Assembly: GCF_900176205.1 (NCBI RefSeq)
Contig: NZ_LT859959.1
Coordinates: 2,749,001-2,813,000, forward strand
DNA: 64,000 bases
Source: Bradyrhizobium sp. ORS 285
Lineage (GTDB): Bacteria > Pseudomonadota > Alphaproteobacteria > Rhizobiales > Xanthobacteraceae
Reading direction: 5' to 3'
Shown: positions 1-10,650 of the stretch, in pieces
How positions within the stretch are numbered: position 1 is the stretch's first letter
Layout: each line of letters begins with the position of its first letter
Notes under the pieces: model-generated
Told to the model about the DNA's origin: nothing
Databases searched by the model: none
What the model saw: the letters and a program-made list of their open reading frames with translations, nothing else
Made by a program: the position numbers and the translations under genes

Positions 1-1
1 C

Positions 2-844
<843 letters not shown>

Positions 845-868
845 CAACACGAATAGGGAATGGCGGGT

Positions 869-890
869 GGCGAATGGAGATCCATTCGCC
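869..890. repeat. Perfect hairpin in the tuf-rpsJ spacer
   Basis: GGCGAATGGA and TCCATTCGCC are exact reverse complements separated by two bases. The flanks (GAATGGCGGGTGGCGAAT and GTTCGCTACTCGCCACTC) are rich in the same GGCGAAT/GCGAGTGG words. The same words recur in the rpsM-rpsK and rpoA-rplQ spacers, so this is one member of a small repeat family embedded in the ribosomal operon. There is no T-tract, so it is more likely an RNA processing or stability element, or an inserted repeat, than a terminator. Confidence 0.6.
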
Positions 891-931
891 GTTCGCTACT
901 CGCCACTCACTACTCAAAGAAAGATACGGCA

Positions 932-1240
932 ATGAACGGCCAAAATATCCGCATCCGTCTCAAGGCGTTTGACCATCGTATCCTCGATACGTCGACGCGC
1001 GAGATCGTCAACACGGCGAAACGGACCGGCGCGCAGGTTCGCGGACCCATTCCGCTGCCGACCCGCATCGAAAAGTTCACCGTCAACCGTTCGCCGCACG
1101 TCGACAAGAAGAGCCGCGAGCAGTTCGAGATGCGCACCCACAAGCGTCTCCTCGACATCGTCGATCCGACCCCGCAGACCGTCGATGCTCTCATGAAGCT
1201 CGACCTGGCTGCCGGCGTCGACGTCGAGATCAAGCTCTAA
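932..1240 (+). CDS. rpsJ: 30S ribosomal protein S10
   Basis: 102-residue uS10, a component of the 30S head that also acts as NusE in transcription antitermination. The N-terminus [14 protein letters not shown] and the tRNA-domain loop region [20 protein letters not shown] are diagnostic, and the length is normal for the family. The ATG was chosen because the in-frame upstream extension translates the tuf-rpsJ repeat hairpin rather than conserved sequence. It is the first gene of the S10 block and lies 57 bp before rplC. Confidence 0.98.
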
Positions 1241-1297
1241 GTTTTTGGATTCACGTTCGCCTCATCGCGGACATAGAGAAGAACAGGAAGCACGCCG

Positions 1298-2017
1298 ATG
1301 CGCTCCGGAGTGATCGCACAAAAGGTCGGGATGACGCGGGTCTTCACGGAGACCGGCGAACATATCCCCGTGACCGTGCTGAAGCTCGGCAATTGCCAGG
1401 TGGTCGGTCACCGCACCACCGAGAAGAACGGCTACGTCGCGCTGCAGCTCGGCAGCGGCAGCCGCAAGACGGTCTACATGCCGAAGGCGGAGCGCGGCCA
1501 GTTCGCGGTCGCCAAGGTCGAGCCGAAGCGCAAGCTCGCCGAATTCCGTGTCAGCGAGGACTCGCTGATCCCGGTCGGCGCCGAGATCCAGGCCGACCAC
1601 TTCGTCGTGGGCCAGTTCGTCGACGTCACCGGCACCTCGGTCGGTAAGGGCTTCGCGGGCGGCATGAAGCGCTGGAACTTCGGCGGCCTGCGCGCCACGC
1701 ACGGTGTGTCGATCTCGCACCGTTCGATCGGTTCGACCGGTGGCCGTCAGGACCCCGGCAAGACCTGGAAGAACAAGAAGATGCCCGGTCACATGGGTGT
1801 CGACCGCATCACCACGCTGAACCTGCGTGTGGTGCAGACGGACGTCGAGCGCGGCCTGATCCTGGTCGAAGGCGCGGTGCCCGGCTCCAAGGGTGGCTGG
1901 ATCTCGGTGCGCGACGCCGTGAAGAAGCCGCTGCCGAAGGAAGCGCCGAAGCCCGGCAAGTTCAAGGTCGCGGGTGAGCAGGCTGCCGAAGCGCCGGCCG
2001 TGCAGGAGGGCGCATAA
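1298..2017 (+). CDS. rplC: 50S ribosomal protein L3
   Basis: 239-residue uL3, which binds near the 3' end of 23S rRNA and reaches toward the peptidyl-transferase centre. It starts [16 protein letters not shown]. The central loop [20 protein letters not shown] contains the glutamine that is N5-methylated by PrmB in E. coli L3 (known for the family; modification here is inferred). The C-terminal extension [19 protein letters not shown] is typical of alphaproteobacteria. Its TAA is followed directly by the rplD ATG with no gap, implying coupled translation. Confidence 0.98.
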   Translation: MRSGVIAQKVGMTRVFTETGEHIPVTVLKLGNCQVVGHRTTEKNGYVALQLGSGSRKTVYMPKAERGQFAVAKVEPKRKLAEFRVSEDSLIPVGAEIQADHFVVGQFVDVTGTSVGKGFAGGMKRWNFGGLRATHGVSISHRSIGSTGGRQDPGKTWKNKKMPGHMGVDRITTLNLRVVQTDVERGLILVEGAVPGSKGGWISVRDAVKKPLPKEAPKPGKFKVAGEQAAEAPAVQEGA

Positions 2018-2638
2018 ATGGAACTGAAAGTCACCACGCTCGAGGGCAAGGAAGCCGGCTCCGTCCAGCTGTCCGACGCCATCTTCGGTCTGGAGCCGCG
2101 CGCTGACATCATCCAGCGCTGCGTCCAGTGGCAGCTCAACAAGCGCCAGGCCGGCACCCACAAGGCCAAGGGCCGCGCCGAGATCTGGCGCACCGGCAAG
2201 AAGATGTACAAGCAGAAGGGCACCGGCGGTGCTCGTCACGGCTCGGCCCGCGTGCCGCAGTTCCGTGGCGGTGGCCGCGCCTTCGGTCCGGTCGTGCGCT
2301 CGCATGCGACCGACCTGCCGAAGAAGGTCCGTGCGCTGGCGCTGAAGCATGCGCTGTCGGCGAAGGCCAAAGACGGTGATCTGGTCGTGCTGGAGAACGC
2401 CACCCTCGAGGCGGCGAAGACCAAGGCACTGATCGGCCACTTCTCGGGTCTCGGCCTCACCAACGCGCTGATCATCGACGGCGCCGAGCTACACAACGGC
2501 TTCGCCGCGGCAGCCCGCAACATCCCGAACCTGGACGTGCTGCCGATCCAGGGCATCAACGTCTACGACATCCTGCGCCGTCAGAAGCTCGTGCTGACCA
2601 AGGCGGCGATCGATGCGCTGGAGGCGCGCTTCAAATGA
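2018..2638 (+). CDS. rplD: 50S ribosomal protein L4
   Basis: 206-residue uL4. The long basic loop reaching the exit tunnel is visible as [24 protein letters not shown], followed by the RGGGRAFGP segment. In E. coli, L4 also autoregulates the S10 operon; no equivalent leader can be judged here because the operon start lies outside the window. The stop TGA overlaps the rplW start (ATGA), a four-base overlap indicating translational coupling. Confidence 0.97.
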   Translation: MELKVTTLEGKEAGSVQLSDAIFGLEPRADIIQRCVQWQLNKRQAGTHKAKGRAEIWRTGKKMYKQKGTGGARHGSARVPQFRGGGRAFGPVVRSHATDLPKKVRALALKHALSAKAKDGDLVVLENATLEAAKTKALIGHFSGLGLTNALIIDGAELHNGFAAAARNIPNLDVLPIQGINVYDILRRQKLVLTKAAIDALEARFK

Positions 2639-2934
2639 AGACCATCGATCCGCGCCACTACGACATCATCATCGCGCCGGTCGTGACCGAGAAGGCGACC
2701 TTTGCCTCCGAGCAGAACAAGGTTCTGTTCAAGGTGGCCGCCAAGGCGACCAAGCCGCAGATCAAGGAAGCGATCGAGAAGCTGTTCGACGTCAAGGTCA
2801 AGAGCGTGAACACGCTCGTCCGCAAGGGCAAGACTAAGGTGTTCCGCGGCAATTTCGGTTCGCAATCGGACAGCAAGCGCGCGATCGTGACCCTCGAAGA
2901 GGGCCACCGCATCGACGTGACCACCGGACTGTAA
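2635..2934 (+). CDS. rplW: 50S ribosomal protein L23
   Basis: 99-residue uL23, located at the tunnel exit, where it docks trigger factor and SRP. Diagnostic stretches are [14 protein letters not shown] near the N-terminus and the loop region [22 protein letters not shown]. Length and order are normal. It overlaps rplD by four bases and is 12 bp ahead of rplB. Confidence 0.97.
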   Translation: MKTIDPRHYDIIIAPVVTEKATFASEQNKVLFKVAAKATKPQIKEAIEKLFDVKVKSVNTLVRKGKTKVFRGNFGSQSDSKRAIVTLEEGHRIDVTTGL

Positions 2935-2946
2935 GGCTGAGCTGCC

Positions 2947-3780
2947 ATGGCACTGAAGACATTCAACCCCACGACGCCCGGCCAGCGCCAGCTGGTGATG
3001 GTCGATCGTTCGGCCCTGTACAAGGGCAAGCCGGTCAAGGCGCTGACCGAAGGCAAGCAGTCGAGCGGCGGTCGTAACAACACCGGCCGCATCACGGTTC
3101 GCTTCCTCGGCGGCGGTCACAAGCAGTCGTACCGCACGGTCGACTTCAAGCGCGACAAGGTCGACGTTCCCGCGACCGTCGAGCGCCTGGAGTATGATCC
3201 GAACCGCACGGCGTTCATCGCCCTGGTCAAGTACCAGGACGGCGAGCTCGCCTACATCCTGGCGCCGCAGCGCCTGGCGGTCGGCGACACCATCGTTGCC
3301 GGCAACTATGTCGACGTGAAGCCGGGCAACGTCATGCCGCTCGGCAACATGCCGGTCGGCACGATCGTGCACAACATCGAGGTCAAGATCGGGAAGGGCG
3401 GCCAGCTCGCGCGTTCGGCCGGCACCTATGCCCAGATCGTCGGCCGCGACCAGGACTACGTGATCGTCCGCCTGAACTCGGGCGAACAGCGCCTGGTGCA
3501 TGGCCGTTGCCGCGGCACCATCGGTGCGGTGTCGAACCCGGACCACATGAACACCTCGATAGGCAAGGCCGGCCGCAAGCGTTGGATGGGCCGCCGCCCG
3601 CACAACCGCGGTGTCGCGATGAACCCGATCGACCATCCGCACGGCGGCGGCGAAGGCCGTACCTCCGGCGGTCGTCACCCGGTCACTCCGTGGGGCAAGC
3701 CTACCAAGGGCAAGAAGACCCGCACCAACAAGTCGACCGACAAATTCATTCTCTTGAGCCGCCACAAGCGGAAGAAGTAA
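2947..3780 (+). CDS. rplB: 50S ribosomal protein L2
   Basis: 277-residue uL2, essential for subunit association and peptidyl-transferase activity. It begins [16 protein letters not shown]. The C-terminal region has [18 protein letters not shown], which contains the conserved histidine implicated in catalysis-centre assembly. The C-terminus [14 protein letters not shown] is highly basic, as usual. The spacers on both sides are 12 bp, so the gene is translated as part of a tight block. Confidence 0.98.
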   Translation: MALKTFNPTTPGQRQLVMVDRSALYKGKPVKALTEGKQSSGGRNNTGRITVRFLGGGHKQSYRTVDFKRDKVDVPATVERLEYDPNRTAFIALVKYQDGELAYILAPQRLAVGDTIVAGNYVDVKPGNVMPLGNMPVGTIVHNIEVKIGKGGQLARSAGTYAQIVGRDQDYVIVRLNSGEQRLVHGRCRGTIGAVSNPDHMNTSIGKAGRKRWMGRRPHNRGVAMNPIDHPHGGGEGRTSGGRHPVTPWGKPTKGKKTRTNKSTDKFILLSRHKRKK

Positions 3781-3792
3781 GGAACGACGGAC

Positions 3793-4071
3793 ATGGTTCG
3801 TTCAGTCTGGAAAGGCCCGTTCGTCGAGGCGTCGCTGCTCAAGAAGGCAGATGCGGCGCGCGCGTCCGGCCGTCACGACGTCATCAAGATCTGGAGCCGC
3901 CGCTCGACTATCCTGCCGCAGTTCGTCGGCCTGACGTTCGGCGTCTACAACGGCCAGAAGCACGTGCCGGTGGCCATCAACGAAGAGATGGTCGGCCACA
4001 AGTTCGGCGAGTTTTCGCCGACCCGCACCTTCCACGGCCATTCGGGCGATAAGAAAGCCAAGAAGGCTTGA
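3793..4071 (+). CDS. rpsS: 30S ribosomal protein S19
   Basis: 92-residue uS19 of the 30S head, contacting S13 and the A-site finger. The motif [17 protein letters not shown] at the N-terminus and the core [19 protein letters not shown] followed by HVPV are family hallmarks. The end [21 protein letters not shown] is normal. It has a ten-base spacer to rplV. Confidence 0.97.
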   Translation: MVRSVWKGPFVEASLLKKADAARASGRHDVIKIWSRRSTILPQFVGLTFGVYNGQKHVPVAINEEMVGHKFGEFSPTRTFHGHSGDKKAKKA

Positions 4072-4081
4072 GGATTAAGCG

Positions 4082-4462
4082 ATGAGCAAACCAAAGCGCG
4101 AACGGAGCCTCCCCGACAACGAGGCCAAGGCTGTGGCCCGGATGCTTCGGGTGAGCCCGCAGAAGCTGAACCTGGTGGCGCAGATGATCCGCGGCCGCAA
4201 GGCGTCGGCAGCCCTCGCCGACCTGCAGTTCTCGCGCAAGCGGATTGCGGTCGACGTCAAGAAGTGCCTGGAATCGGCGATCGCCAATGCCGAGAACAAC
4301 CACGAGCTCGAGGTGGACGATCTCGTCGTCTCGCAGGCTTTTGTCGGCAAGGGAATCGTGATGAAGCGTTTCTCGCCGCGCGGCCGTGGCCGTTCGGGCC
4401 GAGTTTTCAAACCGTTCTCGCAGCTGACGATCATTGTTCGTCAGGTCGAGGCGAGCGCGTAA
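4082..4462 (+). CDS. rplV: 50S ribosomal protein L22
   Basis: 126-residue uL22, whose beta-hairpin lines the exit tunnel and is a known site of macrolide-resistance changes. The body [21 protein letters not shown] and the hairpin region [19 protein letters not shown] are clear. It has a short lysine-rich N-terminal extension ([16 protein letters not shown]) as in other alphaproteobacteria. It is followed 22 bp later by rpsC. Confidence 0.97.
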   Translation: MSKPKRERSLPDNEAKAVARMLRVSPQKLNLVAQMIRGRKASAALADLQFSRKRIAVDVKKCLESAIANAENNHELEVDDLVVSQAFVGKGIVMKRFSPRGRGRSGRVFKPFSQLTIIVRQVEASA

Positions 4463-4484
4463 AGTCGGGCGCTGGGAGAATACG

Positions 4485-5195
4485 ATGGGTCAAAAGATCA
4501 ATCCGATCGGTCTGCGTCTCGGCATCAACCGGACCTGGGATTCGCGCTGGTTCGCCGGCAAGGCCGAGTACGGCAAGCTGCTGCATGAAGACGTCAAGAT
4601 CCGCGAGATCCTGCACAAGGAACTCAAGCAGGCGGCCGTCGCCCGCATCGTGATCGAGCGTCCGCACAAGAAGTGCCGCGTCACCATCCACTCGGCTCGT
4701 CCGGGCGTCGTGATCGGCAAGAAGGGCGCTGACATCGACAAGCTGCGCAAGCGCGTCGCCGACATCACCTCGTCGGACGTCGTCATCAACATCGTCGAGA
4801 TCCGCAAGCCGGAGCTCGATGCCACGCTGGTCGCCGAGTCGATCGCGCAGCAGCTCGAGCGCCGCGTTGCGTTCCGCCGCGCCATGAAGCGCGCCGTTCA
4901 ATCGGCGATGCGTCTCGGCGCCGAGGGCATCCGCATCAACTGCTCGGGTCGTCTGGGCGGTGCGGAAATCGCCCGCATGGAGTGGTATCGCGAGGGCCGG
5001 GTGCCGCTGCACACGCTGCGCGCCGACATCGATTACGGTGTGGCCACCGCGTTCACGACCTTCGGCACCTGCGGCGTGAAGGTCTGGATCTTCAAGGGCG
5101 AGATCCTCGAGCACGATCCGATGGCACAGGACAAGCGGATGAACGAGGGTGGTGGCGAAAGCCCGTCGCCGCGTTCGCGCCGCGACGCGGCCTGA
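4485..5195 (+). CDS. rpsC: 30S ribosomal protein S3
   Basis: 236-residue uS3, part of the mRNA entry tunnel and its helicase activity. It begins [17 protein letters not shown] type II KH domain with the GxxG loop [12 protein letters not shown] is followed by the C-terminal domain ([21 protein letters not shown]). The tail [15 protein letters not shown] is a variable extension. The ATG was chosen over an in-frame codon upstream that would translate the end of rplV, because family members start with MGQK. Confidence 0.97.
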   Translation: MGQKINPIGLRLGINRTWDSRWFAGKAEYGKLLHEDVKIREILHKELKQAAVARIVIERPHKKCRVTIHSARPGVVIGKKGADIDKLRKRVADITSSDVVINIVEIRKPELDATLVAESIAQQLERRVAFRRAMKRAVQSAMRLGAEGIRINCSGRLGGAEIARMEWYREGRVPLHTLRADIDYGVATAFTTFGTCGVKVWIFKGEILEHDPMAQDKRMNEGGGESPSPRSRRDAA

Positions 5196-5235
5196 TCGAT
5201 CAGCCGCGACAAGACAGGTTTGAGGGCTCAAAGCC

Positions 5236-5649
5236 ATGATGCAACCAAAGAAGACCAAGTTCCGAAAGGCGCATAAGGGCCGTATCCACGGCGTTGCGTC
5301 CTCGGGCGCAACGCTGGCCTTCGGCCAGTTCGGGCTGAAGGCGATGGAGCCGGATCGCGTGACCGCGCGCCAGATCGAGGCCGCCCGTCGTGCGCTGACC
5401 CGTCACATGAAGCGCGCCGGCCGCGTCTGGATCCGCGTGTTCCCGGATCTGCCGGTGTCGAAGAAGCCGGCCGAAGTCCGCATGGGCTCCGGCAAGGGTT
5501 CGCCGGAATTGTGGGTGGCTCGCGTCAAGCCGGGCCGGGTGATGTTCGAGATCGACGGCGTCAGCAACCAGATCGCGCGCGAGGCGCTGACCCTGGCCGC
5601 GGCCAAGCTGCCGATCAAGACGCGCTTCGTCGAACGCATTGCGGAGTAA
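5236..5649 (+). CDS. rplP: 50S ribosomal protein L16
   Basis: 137-residue uL16, which sits at the A-site tRNA elbow on the large subunit. The N-terminus [15 protein letters not shown] and the core [23 protein letters not shown] are diagnostic. Two consecutive ATG codons open the frame and either could be used. A 40 bp spacer separates it from rpsC. Its TAA overlaps a possible upstream start (ATGGTC) of the next gene. Confidence 0.97.
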   Translation: MMQPKKTKFRKAHKGRIHGVASSGATLAFGQFGLKAMEPDRVTARQIEAARRALTRHMKRAGRVWIRVFPDLPVSKKPAEVRMGSGKGSPELWVARVKPGRVMFEIDGVSNQIAREALTLAAAKLPIKTRFVERIAE

Positions 5650-5654
5650 TGGTC

Positions 5655-5861
5655 ATGGCCGAGATGAAGATTGCCGACATTCGCGCGATGAGCCCCGACC
5701 AGATGGACGATGCGATCGTCAATCTGAAGAAGGAGCGCTTCAACCTGCGTTTCCAGCGCGCCACCGGGCAGCTGGAGAACACTGCCCGCCTGCGTGAGGC
5801 GCGCCGCGACATCGCCCGTATCAAGACCATCGCCGCGCAGCAGCGCGCCAAGACGAAGTAA
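5655..5861 (+). CDS. rpmC: 50S ribosomal protein L29
   Basis: 68-residue uL29 near the tunnel exit beside L23. The sequence [20 protein letters not shown] is followed by [19 protein letters not shown] and a basic end QQRAKTK. The start is ambiguous: an in-frame ATG six bases upstream overlaps the rplP stop. The chosen ATG (MAEMKI) gives the normal length. Translational coupling to rplP is likely. Confidence 0.95.
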   Translation: MAEMKIADIRAMSPDQMDDAIVNLKKERFNLRFQRATGQLENTARLREARRDIARIKTIAAQQRAKTK

Positions 5862-5871
5862 GAGGCTCGAC

Positions 5872-6120
5872 ATGCCGAAACGGACCCTCCAGGGCGTGGT
5901 CGTCAGCGACAAGCAGGCCAAGACGGTGGTCGTGCGCGTCGACCGGCGCTTCACCCACCCGATCTACAAGAAGACCATCCGCCGCTCGAAGAATTACCAC
6001 GCTCACGACGAGAGCAACGAGTTCAAGCCGGGCGACATGGTCTGGATCGAGGAGAGCAAGCCGATCTCCAAGCTCAAGCGCTGGACGGTGGTCCGCGGCG
6101 AGCATAAGAAAACCGCCTGA
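5872..6120 (+). CDS. rpsQ: 30S ribosomal protein S17
   Basis: 82-residue uS17, an OB-fold primary 16S rRNA binder. It has [22 protein letters not shown], the [23 protein letters not shown] segment and the C-terminal [11 protein letters not shown], all typical. The start is set at MPKRTLQG, and upstream in-frame codons belong to the rpmC region. A relatively long 99 bp spacer with two small hairpins follows. Confidence 0.96.
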   Translation: MPKRTLQGVVVSDKQAKTVVVRVDRRFTHPIYKKTIRRSKNYHAHDESNEFKPGDMVWIEESKPISKLKRWTVVRGEHKKTA

Positions 6121-6131
6121 GTCGCGCGACG

Positions 6132-6192
6132 CGGCCCTCCATAAGGGGCCGGTTTCGCTTTCGGGATCATAAAAGGCGCAGCTTTCCTGCGC
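6132..6192 (+). other. Two small stem-loops in the rpsQ-rplN spacer
   Basis: CGGCCC (6132-6137) pairs with GGGCCG (6146-6151), and the T-rich GTTTCGCTTTC follows. GCGCAG (6176-6181) pairs with CTGCGC (6187-6192) around CTTTC, shortly before the rplN ribosome-binding region. The spacer is the longest within the central S10/spc block, at the classical S10/spc boundary. It may act as a weak attenuator or processing site; function is inferred. Confidence 0.35.
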
Positions 6193-6219
6193 AGCAGATG
6201 AAGAGGACGAGGTGCATCA

Positions 6220-6588
6220 ATGATTCAGATGCAGACCAACCTCGACGTGGCCGATAATTCCGGCGCACGCCGTGTTATGTGTATCAAGGTGCTGGGCGGC
6301 TCGAAGCGCCGCTATGCCACCGTCGGCGACATCATCGTGGTGTCGATCAAGGAAGCCATTCCGCGTGGCAAGGTGAAGAAGGGCGACGTCATGAAGGCCG
6401 TCGTGGTGCGCGTCCGCAAGGACATCCGCCGCGCCGACGGTTCGGTGATCCGCTTCGACCGCAACGCCGCCGTCCTGATCAACAACCAGTCCGAGCCGGT
6501 CGGCACCCGTATCTTCGGGCCGGTGCCGCGCGAGCTGCGCGCCAAGAACCACATGAAGATCATTTCGCTCGCGCCGGAGGTGCTGTGA
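6220..6588 (+). CDS. rplN: 50S ribosomal protein L14
   Basis: 122-residue uL14 at the subunit interface (bridges B5 and B8), the binding site of RsfS. The sequence [21 protein letters not shown] opens the protein, and [24 protein letters not shown] is the conserved core. First gene of the spc-type block. Its TGA shares one base with the rplX ATG (TGATG). Confidence 0.97.
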   Translation: MIQMQTNLDVADNSGARRVMCIKVLGGSKRRYATVGDIIVVSIKEAIPRGKVKKGDVMKAVVVRVRKDIRRADGSVIRFDRNAAVLINNQSEPVGTRIFGPVPRELRAKNHMKIISLAPEVL

Positions 6589-6894
6589 TGGCTGCCAAGA
6601 TCCGCAAGGGCGACAAGGTGATCGTCCTGACCGGTCGCGACAAGGGTCGCACCGGCGAGGTGTTCGAGGTGCGCCCGGACGCCGGCACGGCGCTGGTGCG
6701 CGGCATCAACCTGGTGAAGCGTCACCAGAAGCAGACGCAGAACCAGGAGGGCGGCATCATCACCAAGGAAGCCCCCATCAACCTGTCGAACGTCGCTTAC
6801 GTCGGCAAGGACGGCAAGCCGACGCGCATCGGATTCAAGATTCAGGCGGACGGCAAGAAGGTCCGCGTTGCCAAGAGCTCGGGAGTTGAGATCG

Positions 6895-6902
<8 letters not shown>
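6588..6902 (+). CDS. rplX: 50S ribosomal protein L24
   Basis: 104-residue uL24, an assembly initiator of the large subunit with a KOW motif visible as [21 protein letters not shown]. The central [17 protein letters not shown] is family-typical. It starts on the base that ends rplN and overlaps rplE by eight bases, so all three are translationally linked. Confidence 0.97.
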
Positions 6903-7452
<550 letters not shown>

Positions 7453-7500
7453 GCAGCTGACTTTCGAAGCTTCTCAAACGCGGATACCCAGGAGCCAAGC

Positions 7501-7806
7501 ATGGCAAAGAAGAGTTCAGTCGAGAAGAACAACCGGCGCAAGAAGATGGCGAAGAACGCCGCTCCGAAGCGCGCCCGGTTGAAGGCGATCATCGCCGACA
7601 AGGAAAAGCCGATGGAGGAGCGCTTCGCCGCGACCCTGAAGCTCGCGGAAATGCCGCGCAACTCGTCGACCACCCGCATCCGTAACCGGTGCGAGCTGAC
7701 GGGCCGTCCGCGGTCGAACTACCGCAAGAACAAGCTGAGCCGCATCGCGCTGCGCGAGCTCGGATCCAAGGGCCTGGTTCCGGGCCTCGTGAAGTCGAGC
7801 TGGTAA
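7501..7806 (+). CDS. rpsN: 30S ribosomal protein S14, zinc-independent (C-minus) type
   Basis: 101-residue uS14. It lacks the paired CxxC zinc motifs of the short C-plus form and has only a single cysteine in [12 protein letters not shown], so it is the long zinc-independent form. The N-terminus [18 protein letters not shown] and the end [18 protein letters not shown] are characteristic. It lies 48 bp after rplE and 12 bp before rpsH. Confidence 0.97.
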   Translation: MAKKSSVEKNNRRKKMAKNAAPKRARLKAIIADKEKPMEERFAATLKLAEMPRNSSTTRIRNRCELTGRPRSNYRKNKLSRIALRELGSKGLVPGLVKSSW

Positions 7807-7818
7807 GGAGGGTCGAAC

Positions 7819-8217
7819 ATGTCAACGCACGATCCCATCAGCGATCTGATCACCCGCATCCGCAACGCGCAGATGCGCTCGAAGTCGAAGGTCACGACCC
7901 CCGGCTCGAAGATGCGCGCCAGCGTGCTCGAAGTGCTGAAGTCCGAGGGCTACATCCGTGGCTATGCCACGATGGAGCATCCGTCGGGCCGCAGCGAGAT
8001 CGAGATCGAGCTGAAGTATTTCGACGGCGAGCCCGTGATCCGCGAGATCGAGCGCGTCTCCAAGCCCGGCCGGCGCGTCTACACTTCGGTGAAGAATCTG
8101 CCGCGCGTGAACAACGGGCTCGGAATTTCTGTTTTGTCGACGCCGAAGGGAATCATGGCCGACCATAGCGCGCGTGACGCGAATGTCGGCGGTGAAGTTC
8201 TCTTCACGGTGTTCTAA
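7819..8217 (+). CDS. rpsH: 30S ribosomal protein S8
   Basis: 132-residue uS8, a primary 16S rRNA binder. In E. coli it represses spc operon translation at the rplE start (regulation here not shown). [17 protein letters not shown] starts the protein. The C-terminal RNA-binding region [15 protein letters not shown] is present and the protein ends with GGEVLFTVF. Confidence 0.97.
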   Translation: MSTHDPISDLITRIRNAQMRSKSKVTTPGSKMRASVLEVLKSEGYIRGYATMEHPSGRSEIEIELKYFDGEPVIREIERVSKPGRRVYTSVKNLPRVNNGLGISVLSTPKGIMADHSARDANVGGEVLFTVF

Positions 8218-8230
8218 GAAGGATTGAGCC

Positions 8231-8764
8231 ATGTCACGAATTGGCAAGAAGCCTGTGACGGTGCCGTCCGGTGTGACCGCCACCGTCGACGGTCAGACCG
8301 TCAAGATGAAGGGCCCGAAGGGGCAGCTTCAGTTCCTCGTCCATGACGACGTCGAGGTGAAGTTCGAGAACGGCCAGGTCAAGGTTGCCCCGCGCACCGA
8401 GACCAAGCGTGCCCGCTCGCTCTACGGCACCGCGCGCGCCCAGATCGCCAACCTGGTCGAGGGCGTCACCAAGGGCTTCGAGAAGAAGCTCGAGATCACC
8501 GGCGTCGGCTACCGCGCCGCGATGCAGGGCAAGAACCTGCAGCTCGCGCTCGGCTACAGCCACGACGTGGTCTACCAGATCCCGGAAGGCATCACGATCG
8601 CCGTGCCGAAGCCGACCGAGATCACGATCACGGGCATCGACCCGCAGCGCGTCGGCCAGGTGGCCGCCGAAATCCGCGCCTACCGGCCGCCGGAGCCCTA
8701 CAAGGGCAAGGGCGTGAAGTACGCGGGTGAATTCATCTTCCGCAAGGAAGGCAAGAAGAAGTAA
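8231..8764 (+). CDS. rplF: 50S ribosomal protein L6
   Basis: 177-residue uL6, with two repeated RNA-binding-like domains near the sarcin-ricin loop. It opens [14 protein letters not shown]. The second domain contains [21 protein letters not shown] and the C-terminal [16 protein letters not shown]. Spacers of 13 and 11 bp to its neighbours fit a polycistronic message. Confidence 0.97.
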   Translation: MSRIGKKPVTVPSGVTATVDGQTVKMKGPKGQLQFLVHDDVEVKFENGQVKVAPRTETKRARSLYGTARAQIANLVEGVTKGFEKKLEITGVGYRAAMQGKNLQLALGYSHDVVYQIPEGITIAVPKPTEITITGIDPQRVGQVAAEIRAYRPPEPYKGKGVKYAGEFIFRKEGKKK

Positions 8765-8775
8765 CGGAGCCGGAC

Positions 8776-9138
8776 ATGTCGAGAGCAAAGGTTACGAATG
8801 CCCGGCGCAAGCAGCGCGTGAGGCTGTCGCTGCGCCGCTCCGCCGGCGGCCGTCCGCGTCTGTCGGTGTTCCGTTCGTCGAAGCACATCTACGCTCAGGT
8901 CATCGACGACCAGAAGGGCGAGACGCTCGCCTCGGCGTCGTCGATGGAGAAGGAGATGCGTTCGGCCGGCAACACCGGTGCCGACATCGATGCGGCCAAG
9001 GCGGTGGGCAAGCTGCTCGCCGAGCGCGCGGTGAAGGCGGGCATCAAGGAAGTCGTGTTCGATCGCGGCGGCTATCTCTATCACGGTCGCGTCAAGGCCC
9101 TGGCCGACGCGGCGCGCGAGAGCGGGCTGAGCTTCTAA
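8776..9138 (+). CDS. rplR: 50S ribosomal protein L18
   Basis: 120-residue uL18, which binds 5S rRNA with L5. It has an N-terminal basic segment ([15 protein letters not shown]), the conserved [20 protein letters not shown], and the C-terminal [20 protein letters not shown]. It is 48 bp upstream of rpsE. Confidence 0.97.
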   Translation: MSRAKVTNARRKQRVRLSLRRSAGGRPRLSVFRSSKHIYAQVIDDQKGETLASASSMEKEMRSAGNTGADIDAAKAVGKLLAERAVKAGIKEVVFDRGGYLYHGRVKALADAARESGLSF

Positions 9139-9186
9139 CATCATTGGATTTGGGCGCGAGAGCCCCTCAGAAGATTGGATAGCACC

Positions 9187-9759
9187 ATGGCAGGTGAACG
9201 GGAACGAGGCGGTCGCGATCGCAAGGAGCGCGAGGAGCGCGACAGCGAGTTCGTCGACAAGCTCGTCCACATCAACCGAGTCGCGAAAGTCGTGAAGGGC
9301 GGTAAGCGCTTCGGCTTTGCGGCGCTCGTCGTGATCGGCGATCAGAAGGGCCGGGTCGGCTTCGGCCACGGCAAGGCGCGCGAAGTGCCGGAGGCGATCC
9401 GCAAGGCGACCGACTCCGCCAAGCGCAACCTGACCCGCGTCGCGCTGCGCGAAGGCCGGACCCTGCACCACGACATCTTCGGTCGTCACGGTGCGGGCCG
9501 CGTCTATCTGCGTGCGGCTCCGGCCGGTACCGGCATCATCGCCGGCGGCCCGATGCGCGCCGTGTTCGAGACGCTGGGCATCCAGGACGTGGTGGCGAAG
9601 TCGATCGGCTCGTCCAACCCGTACAACATGGTGCGCGCGACCTTTAACGCGCTGAAGCACCAGGACAGCCCGCGCTCGGTCGCTGCCCGCCGCAACATCA
9701 AGGTGTCGACCCTGCAGGCCCGCCGCGTCGGTGGCGATGCCGAGGCAGCCGCCGACTAA
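9187..9759 (+). CDS. rpsE: 30S ribosomal protein S5
   Basis: 190-residue uS5, important for decoding accuracy and the mRNA entry channel. The double-stranded RNA-binding-like fold is seen in [20 protein letters not shown] followed by [20 protein letters not shown]. An acidic/basic N-terminal extension ([20 protein letters not shown]) is normal in alphaproteobacteria. An in-frame TTG 12 bases upstream is a less likely start than this ATG. Confidence 0.97.
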   Translation: MAGERERGGRDRKEREERDSEFVDKLVHINRVAKVVKGGKRFGFAALVVIGDQKGRVGFGHGKAREVPEAIRKATDSAKRNLTRVALREGRTLHHDIFGRHGAGRVYLRAAPAGTGIIAGGPMRAVFETLGIQDVVAKSIGSSNPYNMVRATFNALKHQDSPRSVAARRNIKVSTLQARRVGGDAEAAAD

Positions 9760-9804
9760 CGAACGCGCGCCGCCACTGGCTGGCGCATCTCGGAGTTAAG
9801 GACA

Positions 9805-9996
9805 ATGGCTAGCGCCAAGACGATCAAGATCGAGCAGATCGGCAGCCCGATCCGCCGGCATCACTCGCAGCGCGAGACGCTGATCGGGTTGAAGCTCAAC
9901 AAGATCGGCCGGGTGACCGAGCTGCCGGACACGCCGGCGGTCCGCGGCATGATCACCAAGGTTCATCATCTCGTCCGCATCGTCGACGAGAAGTAA
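9805..9996 (+). CDS. rpmD: 50S ribosomal protein L30
   Basis: 63-residue uL30. The stretch [21 protein letters not shown] is followed by [23 protein letters not shown], the family signature. A small single-domain protein of normal length, 11 bp ahead of rplO. Confidence 0.96.
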   Translation: MASAKTIKIEQIGSPIRRHHSQRETLIGLKLNKIGRVTELPDTPAVRGMITKVHHLVRIVDEK

Positions 9997-10007
9997 GGAG
10001 AAGGGCG

Positions 10008-10493
10008 ATGAAGCTCAGCGATATCGCCGACAACGCCGGCGCGCGCAAGAAGCGCATGCGCGTCGGCCGCGGCATCGGCTCCGGCAAGGGCAAGACCTCC
10101 GGCCGTGGCGGCAAGGGCCAGACCGCGCGCTCCGGCGTGCGCATCAAGGGCTTCGAAGGCGGTCAGATGCCGATGCATCGCCGTCTGCCGAAGCGCGGCT
10201 TCAACAACATCTTCGCGCTCGATTTCGTCGAGATCAATCTCGACCGGATCCAGCAGGCGATCGATGCCAAGAAGCTGGACGCCGGCAGCGTGATCAACGC
10301 CGAGGCGCTGGTGAAGTCGGGCGCGCTGCGTCGCGCCAAGGATGGCGTGCGTCTGCTCGGCCGTGGCGAGATCACGTCGAAGGTCAACATCGAGGTGCAT
10401 GGCGCTTCGAAGTCGGCGATCGCGGCGGTCGAGAAGGCCGGCGGCACCGTCAAGCTCTTGGCTCCGGCCAAGGACGAAGGCGAAGCGGCGTAA
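10008..10493 (+). CDS. rplO: 50S ribosomal protein L15
   Basis: 161-residue uL15 with the long unstructured glycine-rich N-terminal arm ([20 protein letters not shown]) that threads into the large subunit, then the globular domain. The conserved [18 protein letters not shown] is present. It is followed by a 157 bp spacer rich in secondary structure before secY. Confidence 0.97.
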   Translation: MKLSDIADNAGARKKRMRVGRGIGSGKGKTSGRGGKGQTARSGVRIKGFEGGQMPMHRRLPKRGFNNIFALDFVEINLDRIQQAIDAKKLDAGSVINAEALVKSGALRRAKDGVRLLGRGEITSKVNIEVHGASKSAIAAVEKAGGTVKLLAPAKDEGEAA

Positions 10494-10502
10494 CTTCTGC
10501 GT

Positions 10503-10545
10503 CATCGCCCAGTCCCAGGCTTCAGCCTGATCGGGCAGGGCGATG
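10503..10545 (+). other. Nested stem-loop in the rplO-secY spacer
   Basis: CATCGCCC (10503-10510) pairs perfectly with GGGCGATG (10538-10545), and a second hairpin CAGGC-TTCA-GCCTG lies inside. Together with the stem at 10590-10613, most of the rplO-secY spacer can fold. No T-tract follows, so a role in attenuation, RNA processing or separate control of secY is more likely than termination (inference). Confidence 0.45.
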
Positions 10546-10589
10546 GACAGAATGCGTCTGCGCACCAGATAATATCCGACGTCTGCCCA

Positions 10590-10613
10590 AGCCCCGCGAG
10601 CCCTCGCGGGGCT
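10590..10613 (+). other. Perfect 11-bp stem upstream of secY
   Basis: AGCCCCGCGAG and CTCGCGGGGCT are exact reverse complements with two bases between them, 38 bp before the secY ATG. The stem is very GC-rich and is followed by GATGCGG, with no U-tract. It could be a processing site or reduce read-through into secY. Confidence 0.5.
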
Positions 10614-10650
10614 GATGCGGTCAAGAACGGGCGGCGGGAGAAAGCTAGAT

